Assembly: GCF_964340395.1 (NCBI RefSeq)
Contig: NC_135550.1
Location: forward strand, 21,229,676 to 21,293,675
DNA length: 64,000 bases
Direction of reading: 5' to 3'
DNA from: Glandiceps talaboti
Lineage: Eukaryota; Hemichordata; Enteropneusta; Spengelidae
Shown here: positions 14,101 to 25,858 of the stretch, piece by piece
Layout: the number at the start of each line of letters is the position of its first letter
Numbering within the stretch: the first letter of the stretch is position 1
The notes under the pieces: model-generated
Told to the model about the DNA's origin: nothing
What the model saw: only the letters and a program-made list of their open reading frames with translations
Databases searched by the model: none
Program-made: the position numbers and the translations under genes

Positions 14101-17100
14101 GATAAAAGAAGTTAAACTGAGACAGTGCAGGTGTAGATATACTCAACATTTGCACTTTCTGTATAGTAAAGAGACATTGGTGGAATCGTCAAGTAAATCT
14201 TCAAGATATTCCACCATGAAATAAGTGATCAAGCAAAGTCATGAAATTATACCACTTGTATACAAGATTCTGGTGCATAAGTTATGTTGGAATGGATGTA
14301 GATATCTGTTATGACACACCAGTAATTCTTATCAAGTAATGTTAACTTTTTGCCATGTTTTCTTTCTTTTCAGCCCTCCACTGTGCTGCAAGTCGTGGCC
14401 ATGTAGTGTGTGTTCAGACACTAATCATGGATTGTCAATGTGACGTTGATTTCACAGACAAGAATGGATGTTCAGCATTGTTCTATGCTATTACGCTAGG
14501 ACACACTAAATGTGTCGCTATGCTGCTAGATTTTAATGCCAGTACTAAACTACAAGACATCAAGGGTAGGAGGTAGGTCACACATTGAGGGTTTTATTTG
14601 GCACACTGTCACCTGGGAGTCACTTTTTAGGCCCAACGTTAGTGCTAGATTACTTTTATGTTATGCTTTAAACCGCATTTTCTCTGTGTTTCATTGCATC
14701 ACTTTGAATTGTGTGATAGCTGTTCCAGGTGTTATTACATGGCTTTAAAAGGCCAGGGATCATCTAGGAGTTGATATTGAATAAACAAAGTATGAAGTGA
14801 ATATGGCACTGTAAATTCCAGATAAGAAACATGAACATTATATCAAACACTTGTTTCTTAGGAATTATGTTGGCCTGTAAGATTAGGAAACTACTTTCAA
14901 AATTCTTTAAAGATCTGAATGGTCTGCATCACCATTCTCATTAATTATTTTTAGCCCCTAAGCCAAAGACAAAGTGCAGCTGATGTCTTTAAAATCCTGT
15001 GCAAAGTTTTTAACATGAATAACGTGTCCATTATTTGTTTCAGCCAAATTGCAATCATATTATTCATCCTGGAATTCTCCGTTTATACTAAAAGTTCTGG
15101 AATTATTAAAAATAGAGGCTCAATTTAATGAGTTTAGCAAACATTCTGTTTTGGTGATAGAATTCCATATGACCATGGAGATTACAACCCCCTGTCAACA
15201 CTTTACAATTGGAACTCTTTCATTCTCGTCTACATTATAAGTATGGGGGGGGGGGGGGGGGTTCTATGTCTTTGTGGGAGACATGTTAGTACGTGAGTAA
15301 ACATATTCTTCAGAGAAATGTTTATTGCGCAAACCCAAACAGCCTTGGTGGGTGTATACAGTACATACTACACACAAACCATATCAAAACACAGTGAATC
15401 TGGAGTGTTGACTCTATGAGTCTTAATCAATGCAGAAAAACATCTCAAATTCATTAGGGCTTTTAATGTCTAACTGTACTGAATGTGATTGGTAAATTGG
15501 TGCTTTCAAAAACAATGAGAGTTGGTTTCCTAAGAATACACACTTGTATCAAGATTTCCAATGTAAGTAGTGGTGTACGTAACAATAGGCATTGTTTTCC
15601 TCAACATATTAGTGTCTTTAGCAACTCCACCCCACACTGCAAACAAGAAACCAACAGTGTTGTTTGTCACCTAAGTCAATACCAAGTTAATGAAACCTTA
15701 AACAATAGAGGGCATTGTCTTTTCATGAAACCAGTCTCATTTAACATAGAATTCAAATCAGAAACTTGGGATGAATGATATCCCTGAACCAACATATTAG
15801 ATATCTGTCAGGAGTGAATTTCAGTCAGCAGTTTTGATTTTGAAGAGAGAAATATTGCCAATATGTAGAACAAATGCGATGTGAAACTATGTAGTACAAA
15901 TGTAATTAGTTTAAGCACAGCATTGTTGGATCAACTAACATTGTGGTGATGAACATATTGAACATTCAGATAAATTGTGACAGTTTAATTAAACCTGCAT
16001 CACTGTTATTTCCTTATTAAAGTGTGTGAATCAATTACATTCATTATGTTATATTTACTGAATAGCATAAGTCTGGTCTCTTCTGGCCAAAGTACTAGTT
16101 ATTCAAGGAAGATATTACTTTAAAAATGTTGTAATATTTTCAATAGATCTGGGGTTTTTTTTGTAAAAGCTATAACTCTGTAATATAAATAAATCGGTAT
16201 AAGCTATAGTGACTTGTCCGTTACTTTGACATTGTAACATGTTCATGCACTCCTCCATAAAAAGTGTAGAATTTCAGGGTTCAACATTGATGAATTTTTT
16301 TCTACTCACCCCAACAAAATATTACTACAGTTCAGACAATGTCAAAGCTGCCTCAGTATGCAGAGACAGCAAAGACATGAAAACAAATAAATTATGCCTG
16401 TTTGACAAATTTTTATTAACCAACTTTATCATCCTTCAATATGGGCTTTCGCTGTAAAATGCTGGACAGCAGTTCATTTGTTGAGTTTCTCTCATTCTGT
16501 CATTTTTTAAAAACTATGATGAATATATTGCAGCAGGTGGATAAAGGTATTCACTGTGACAGAAGTTGTACCATTAGTAGACTAGTTAGTATAGGTTTTT
16601 ATTTACTTACAAAAGTTCATAAAAATTGAAAAGCTATGAATATAACAGGAGTTGACAGGTTATACTATATAGAATTGAACAGGTTAAAGTCATAATGGTT
16701 CCCAAGTGTTTGTCATTTAGATCACCTCTATTGTAGTCAACCGGCCATTGACAGTTATACTAGCAGTGTTTAGACACACTCAAGTCATCAACATAACAAA
16801 GAACTCATGATGGCTTCGCAGTTAACTGTGAGGACACTCATGTTGCCATAGTAAATCTGTTTAATGACCCACTGGTTGTCTGACGGCACCGAGAGGTCGA
16901 TCGTTCCATTTATTCATTTTACACCAACTTCCAGATGTATCCTTGCTACAACGACTGCACTTAACTTGCTACTTTTTTATGCAGGTAAAATTTATTGTCG
17001 TGTTGTTGGCAGACCTTAGGACGTGTAGGGAGAGTTTAAAGTACTTAGTGACCCACTTGACTGGCTAATTTCAATGCTGTGTGTTCAAAGCCAGTCAGGT

Positions 17101-20100
17101 GTTACCAGGCTACTTAGAAAGGCCAGCACATGTTTTAAAAAAGTGGCATTTATTCAGTAAAGCAGGACTGATTTATTGTTGGCGACGTAGTAAGTGTATA
17201 CCTATGCCTAAAAGCATTTTTGTGTTAGTCTGTTGTGTTCAACAGTTGTAGACCAAGGCTGACACAGATAGCAATGGAAACAGCTGAATTTCTGTTCTGA
17301 AGTTTTACGATAGCTAGAACGATTGACACAAAGTTACATGTACAGTGTGAAGTTCATTGTATGTAGAATGGTTGACCCATTACTGTGTGTACTGTGAAGT
17401 TCACCATATTTTCTTGATTTATAATGGTTGGCAGTACAGTGTGATTATCGGGACATCGGTTTGTATCAAATTTGAATACCATACTTACAGGAAATCTGAG
17501 CCGTTTTGTTCTGTTACGAAGTGAACAAGTTTTGTACTATCAGTGCTGTAAGTTCTTGTATGTGGCTTTTCCCATAGCTGCTTCAACCCCCTCCACTGTC
17601 TATGCTTCGACAGACCAAATTAATGTTGTGGTAACTTGTGTGATCATTATTCTTAGCTCAATAAGTAATATGTAGGTCCCAGTACATTATTCTTGTCATC
17701 TAAATTTTGATATGTTTTTGGTTGTAGCCCTGCCCACTGTGCCGCTTCTAAGGGTAATATTAGCTGCTTGAAGTTATTAGGGAACGTCAAGGCTCCTCTA
17801 GACATGGCAAACAGCAATGGAAACCACCCTATCCATGAAGCTATCCACAAAGGTCACCAAGGTAAGTCACTCCTGGTCATGTAGTTTTGTACAGCAGAAT
17901 TGTTATTGTTTGAGAGTACCAAGGTCAAGAGAACCTTGGTTACATATAAGTAGGTAAGAATGTTTGTATGCATATCTCTGTTTGTTACTAATTTGAGGTG
18001 TAGGTGTCTCACAAGTTGGTCATCAGTCATACTATCTACAGTCATATAAGACATAAATAAAAAATAATCAAATTAGGACTTGTTCTAGCCATAGAGTGTA
18101 CAGATCTCAAAAATTGGAAGCCAAGTAATTGAACAATATGCCATTTTTGATGAAATGACATTATTAGATAGTTTTTGGCGTATCAATAGATTAAAAAAAA
18201 TTACCACAGTTTTCAAGCCACATAGTGCATATTGAACTAATGCTATTATACTGTGTTGTCTGAGTCTTTGCTTTGAAATAAGTTTGTGTCGTTGTATTTT
18301 GTCAATATGGAGTGTCAGTTATAGACAGTGACACTATCAATATGGAGTGTCAGTTATAGACCATGACACTTTCAATATGGAGTGTCAGTCATAGACTGTG
18401 ACACTTTCAATATGGAGTGTCAGTTATAGACAGTGACACTTTTAATATGGAGTGTCAGTTATAGACCATGACACTTTCAATATGGAGTGTCAGTTATAGA
18501 CAGTGACACTATCAATATGGAGTGTCAGTTATAGACAGTGACACTATCAATATGGAGTGTCAGTTCTAGACCGTGACACCATCAATGTGGAGTGTCAGTT
18601 CTAGACCATGACACTATCAATATGGAGTGTCAGATATAAACCGTGACACTTTCAATATGGAGTGTCAGTTATAGACCATGACACTTTCAATATGGAGTGT
18701 CAGTTATAGACCGTGACACTTTCAATATGGAGTGTCAGTTATAGACCGTGACACTATCAATATGGAGAGTCAGTTATAGACCGTGACACTTTTCAATACA
18801 AAAATGCAGTAAAACTTGCTTCCAGGTATAGAAATGACAACTTTTGGACTGCAATGGTTCACACATAATACAGATGAATACAGGATGTATTATTTCAAGT
18901 CAATGAATCACAAATTTATGAAACAAAAATAATTTCATTTGGTTTGAATCTAAAGACATTGTGCTGTATATTTCAAAGTGAAGTTTGCTTACAAAAGTTT
19001 GGCTAAGATGCTGAACCTAAGTAGTACTCATGGTATGTCTGATTTAGTCAACTAGTAGGGTACATCATCACAAATAATACTAAACAAGCAAAGATTAAAT
19101 CTCGATAATCTCACTGTTCTTAATTTACATCACTGCTAGCTCTCATTCTGTAGAAACTGTACACCAAGTTGAACAAAAGTAAAGTGTATTGAAGACATGA
19201 CCACTAACCTATTGATTTTACTTTGTAATGAGATACTACTTTTTATTGACATTTAATGTTTTACCATCTATTGAGATCATTAAATGATGAAGGGTTGGTT
19301 ACTCTATAGTCAAATGTTATGGCACAACATCAATGCCATTTTCTTGTACAAGAATAAAATCAATAACATAGAGTCAGTTTAATGACTATGCTAGTAGAGA
19401 CGAGACTTAGTGTTTTCAATGACATCGCAGTGAGTGTTTGGGTTTTCATTTTCAAGGTCACCTCTTATTCTATTTCTTATAATTGTTTATTATTAAATAT
19501 GTTACACTCCACATCTCAATGCATTGTACAGAAAATCAAAAACAGGTATAAATGTGTATGTACAGAAATAGAAAATAATTTTACAAAATATCCCAAAGGC
19601 ACAGAACAGTGAAAAACAAAATGATTACATTGTTCATACAGGAAAAGTCTAAAAAGGTGTACAATTACACTTAAAATCAACAAATCCTAGAAATATGAAA
19701 TTTACAGAGTGTCTGACAAATAGTACAGAAAGAAAAACAAATAGTATGGAATTGTGACTGATTAATATTGATATCACCTTTTCAAAATGCTATATCAGTT
19801 TCGTTATGTTTCACACCAAATTTTACCCGTCTGATTTCCTTAAAATGAAATCTATTGATCACATGATAATGCCTTAGTGATAGTTCAAACAGAACCAGAG
19901 AGACTTATTTCAAGTACATAATGTTATATACTGTCTAGTATGTGGCTTTCACTTTGTGATGCTTTATCTCTGACTTACACAGGTTGTAACACACAAGCAG
20001 TTCAAAGTTTTTTAAGCAAATCTATGGAATTTATCATTCTGTGGAGGATCGTCGATGAAGACAGATAAAAAACTCAGTGCTAAAAATCTTTGAAGTGTCT

Positions 20101-23100
20101 GTGTGTTATAACCTTTGTAAGTTATTTGATGTACCAAGCTGATAAACATTTTTCTCTATACTTCATCTATAGAACTACTATCACAATTGGTTCCTTTAAA
20201 AACACTCCATAGGCGCTATTGACAACGCTACCATCTGGCTTTCTTACTGTTATGTGTGGTAATTTGTGTTTATGATTCAGGATAAACTTAGCTTAGTCAG
20301 CCAAGGAAATTTCAAAGGAAATTGTTTAACCTGAGGGAACTTTGTTGTGAATTGCTACACATTTCCTGTTTGTCTGGCTACTCTGCTAACAGTTGTTATG
20401 GCAACAATATGTCATGTCTAGGATCATGTACTGGAAAATCCTTGAAAGTCTTGGACTTCAAAGTATCTGTTGAAAGTCCGGGAATTCTAACCTACTCCTG
20501 GAAATTCATAGAAAGATATAGAAAATTAAATAAACGATGTGAAAATCAGCTGAGCAAAATGTTTGTCAAATGACTAAATATTTGAAGACTAAGCCCAGTG
20601 CCTATCCAATCCACACACCGTGTCTTAGTCAGTAAAATAGAAGAATTGAAAGAAAAAATACATCACTAAAGCATTTCATAAAAAGAGTGAAATCTTGTAG
20701 AATAGTTACAGCTTTTCTTATATTTGTACATTGCACAGAAGATGTTTGAGAGAAAACTACATAGTGCACATCTTGTCTTTTCCATCCACCATTGTTGTCT
20801 TTACTCTTGAATAGGTCTCAGGTTGTCTGTATTTTCGACAACTTAAAGTTTAAATAGCAAACAAAGGAGCAAGCCTGACAGTGTGACTTGGTAATTTGGA
20901 CAGTAAACCATATTATCGTTATTATAGTGATGGAAGATAATTCTTTTTATAACTGTAAACATTGCTACTCTGTTAAATTCTAACATTTCAATTGTCCTCA
21001 TCTCTGTGTAAATCACTGTTTAGTCATAAAAATACATTACTAAGTTCAAAATGGATTTCCGGTGTTTTTCGTTAAGTATACTTCAATTGGCAATGGTTCA
21101 CAGATTTTATTACACTTGACAAAGTAGTCAAAACATTAGTGGAGACGTTTGTGTAATGGTTCACTTTCCTTTACCTTTCAGATGTAGTGCAATACCTTTT
21201 AGAGTTTGGATGTAATCCTAACGCTACAAACAAAGCTGGCATGGCAGCACTCCACCAAGCAGCTGTAGGAAACCATGAAACTATATGTAGGATGCTGGTA
21301 GATGCAGGTGCAAAAATTGACATTCTGATGAAGAATGAGCAGGTAAAGTTATGCCCTCTAGAGTCTACAATTGTATTCTCACGAGCACTAAATGTCTCTA
21401 CCATCAAACCATGTCTTGCACAGCAAATTTATACATGATTACAGAAGATATGCAAAACGAAAACATTTCAAAAATGAAAATTATGAATCACTAGGATGTT
21501 ACTTGTACCTATCAATGATCACAAATCTTGTCTTCAAGGTCTAATATCAAAATTGAGCTATTTTGTGTTTGGAACAGTAACTGTGTAACCGAGAAGTATG
21601 ATTTAACCCTGTCTTTTACTAAATTTTGTGAGATTAATCTGGGATTGAAAAAATTAAGAATACTTTTATGAGCTGTTGTAGGTAGGGTATGTGTCTTCAG
21701 TGAAGGCTTGTTTCAACTTCATTGCAATAAATGTTTAGTACTACAGAATTTTAGCATAGCAATAATCTGTTTACCTTCAAATTTTTCCCTCCAGAAATAC
21801 GTGACTCCCCTTGACTTAGCCATAGACAAAGGTAGTAAGGAATCAGTGGAGTACTTGAGATCGATTGGTGCCAAAAGAGGATCACAGATTATCAACGACG
21901 CTGCCATTGTGATTACAAGGAATGTAAAAAGATTATTCAAAAAGGAGGAGCCGAAAGAAAAAGATGATGCCAAGACACCTGGAGATGCGGAAGATAAAAA
22001 AGAAGTGGAGAAAGGGAAGACAGAAAGAAAGACAGAGATAAAGAAACGTACAAGTAAAGCCCCACAAATGCAAAAGACAGAAAGTGATAAATTGGCAGAG
22101 AACAATGAAAAAGATGATGTGAGTGAGATATCATTAAAAGAAGATGACGAACATGCAAATAAAAAACAAAGTACAGAAAAGAAAGTAGTAAGGAAATCTA
22201 AAAGTCCATATCTTGCTCCTCAGCCCTGGCTGGATAAAAAATCTAGCAAAGGTTCGACTCCAAGAAATGTAGGAAAGAAAGAAGAAGTTTCAACAGAAAA
22301 CCAGGAAAGTGATTCTAAACAAGTCAAGGATAATAGTATACAAATGAATGGAACCACAAATAGTCAAGATGATAATGAAAATTATGTTGAAAAGTCAAGA
22401 CCCGTAAATATGCCATCCACCCCACGGGGCACCAGTTCAAGGAATTATTCCGGGATGACAAGGAATTATGGACAAAGAGGAACCCCAATGAGTGCTCAAA
22501 GCTATTACTCAGGAAGTCCAGGAAGAAGGAAAGGAAAGAGATTTCCACAAGGAGCGGATTCAGATGACAGACAGAAAGAACTTGCTGATATCTATCAACA
22601 GAACAGTTTACAGAACGGGGTCAAAGGTCGCAATGGTAACCTTTCAAGAGGCAATGCTATAATGATGAGAAGTGGCAGTAGATCAGCAAGGAGTCATAGA
22701 CAAGTACCACCACCACAACAACAAATTGATCCTGAACTAGTGGTAAAGGACATTGAACAAAAAATGACAAATTGGGACAAATACTTAGAAGGTAAGTTTT
22801 TAATTCAAACCACTACTACTGTTGTGTGCATGTGTGTATCTATGTCAACTTGTATCCGACATGCATAGACTGATTTCAACCAAACTTGGCACAAATGTCA
22901 GGCAGTATAGTCTGCATATGCAATTTGTCACTTAAGCACACAATATTCATGACATTGCCCAAATGATGGCCGTCATTGTCATAAACAATGGCATTTGTGA
23001 ATTAACATAATTTGATAAAAACTTGGATGTTTTAAATGAGATCAAATGTTTTGCTTTCATTCACTTTTACTTATCTGTATGGTGTTGGCTTTGATCTGAC

Positions 23101-25788
23101 GTTAGGTGGAAGTGACGTATGTGATGTATGTTGTCCAGCTGAATTATTGTAATTGCAAAGCCTGGTCAGTTCACACTGTAAAAATAATGGAAGTTGTGCA
23201 GCATGTCTCATATGCCACTTCTGCCTCAGTTCAATGACAACTCCGAAAGTGAAAGTGAATGAAACCAATACATTTTATCGTGTTTAAAATCCAAGTTTTT
23301 TTATTAGACATAGTGAATTCACAAGGTATCCTTCCCCAGTGATAGATACAGAGACCCCCATTTGAGTGTCCACACCAATGTTATCATGTGATGTTAATCT
23401 GTGTTACTTCAATGTCTGATTATTTGTAGAAGAGTTGTCTTTCCTGGATGACATCATCAAGAGTAATCACCCTGCCATTGATGACTTCCATGATGAGGCC
23501 GAGCAGTACAAAGCAGAACTTGCCAGACATCTGAATGAACTAAAACAACAAGTAGATGATAATACAAAGAAGTTGGAAAATGAATTGAAAAATGATGCCG
23601 TAGGTTACAACTTTTTATCATTTTCTGTACGTGATTGATAGGGTATCAAACTAATAGTTCCTCATCCACTGATCACCAAATCTTACCAGGAGCTAATGTA
23701 TCATTTGCTATAGTGGATTGCCCATCAGGTGGATTTCATCCGTACTACCACAGCTATGCCAAATCTTGCCATGGGCTGCCATAAAATTTGGTCACAAATT
23801 ATTCAATGGGTCTGTAAAAAAGGGTATTTGTTAAATGGATTATGTCGAAAATAAATTGATGATAACAAAGTATGATGGACATAGAATTATATTTTTATAT
23901 CTGTACCTGAAGTTTTACAGTTAAAATGAAAATGTCAGTAGTGATTACAATTTACAAAAAGAACCCTTGCCCACCTGTTGTTTGAGGTTGGGTTGTCTCC
24001 TTGTGTCTGAATATGCTGATTACAGTGTAATGAATTATCACCAATATCACATAACATTTTCCTTTTTTTTTTGAACTAGGAAAATGACAAGGAAAAGAAA
24101 AACAAACAAGAAGTTCTCATTAAGGATGGTATTGTAAAAGCTGAAGAAACTTACAGGGTATGTGATTGTCTTACTGTATGTATTGAAATTTACCTAAATT
24201 CTATCATTTCACAATATTGCAACACATACCACAATAATACATGTACATTTATATATGTCATCAAACGCAATATGGTGTCTGGAATTTCACTTTGTCTGAA
24301 TTCAACATTAGCATACTCACAAAGTAGACAAAGTGTATTTGTTCTGTATACTCTACTACTTTTTACTGACCAGATATCAGTTTTGTGGACTGAGGGTGTA
24401 GAGCAAAAGGGACATGATTTTATGAGGGCCCACAAGCTGTACTACCGAGGTCCACAAAACCCATATTTGGGCCATAAAGATTTTATCATATAACCAAATA
24501 AATCACATAACCACATAAATTGATAGCGAAATATTATTTTATGCCCAAAAAAATGAAGATCTTGAGAAAAAAATATCAAAGCCAAATCACTGAGTGAACA
24601 GATACTGGCGAGTGCTTCATTTGCTATATTTTGGCAAAGTGTGCCAGGATGTAGTACATGAAATTATTGCGTGGGTTTGATGCATGTGCTGTCCATTGAA
24701 TTACTTTTGAAGTGATTCTGGGTATATGATAAACATATGCTATTGTACATGTTAAATCAAATCATTGATGAGTTTGATGTTTTTTAATTCTATCTTTTTT
24801 TATAATTAAAAAAAAAATAGAAAGTATCGTCTGGGGCCAAAAATACAATGATCAAAAGTCAGCAAGAAAATGACAAGCAAGAAGAAGAACTTAGTAGAGC
24901 TTCCATGTTGAAGAGACCAACTCTTGAACAATGGCTACGAAGAAAAACAATGGATTATGATGATTCACCGAGGACAAATGATGACGATTATGAGTAAGTA
25001 TGAACAACAACCATAGACAGTGGAGGGAAAACAACCAACTATGTAAAGCATGTCTGCAACAGTCAAACTTTATCTAACATAACCAAAAATATTCATCATC
25101 ATCTTGGTAGATCAAATGAATTACAAAGTATTTCATTATAAAGAAAGGTGAAAAAACTGAATAACAGATTTGATTCATGAAAGGAAAGATAGTTAATTTT
25201 GATTTTCTGGGGTGTACTAGAAATCTTTAAGATGGTCACTGGAAATCATTCCCAATAGTTTTCTTTGTTCAGCCAAGGAAAATATGATTGACCTAAGGTG
25301 CCTTGTCACTACAAGTCTTTTGGCTTGTAGTGACCAAACCCATAGATCAAGAGTATTTCTGGCTGAATGAAGACAGTTTTGAATGCCTTGACTCATATTT
25401 TAAGCACCAGAACAAGTGACATAGATGTATGCTGTCATGACGTAGAATAAGCAGCATATATATCCAATGCTTTCAACTTGGCTTGTGTGAGGTGAAATAA
25501 GTTAATAAGTGTATCGTATGCCTTGTAGGGATCTGGAAGATGTTGAAGAATTAAGGAAGAATAAACATGAAGAATGGATGAAGAAGAAAAATGATGAATA
25601 TAAGAAAAAGAAACAGTCAGTTCGAGCTAATAGTGTGAGGAATTATTCTGTGAAATCTATCAAACTCACCAGACCAGCAACATCACTGAAAAAAGAACGT
25701 AAGTTGTCTTAATGTACTTGTTTCCTGCTTTAGAGACATTCTAGCTCCTTTAGGGGAGATAGAGATATCTGTTTGTGTCTTTGACCTG

Positions 25789-25858
<70 letters not shown>

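Noticed and set aside
9108-18796. CRISPR-like direct repeats (44-bp and 35-bp arrays)
   Set aside because: Head-to-tail repeats without unique spacers, in a eukaryotic intron; they are minisatellites.
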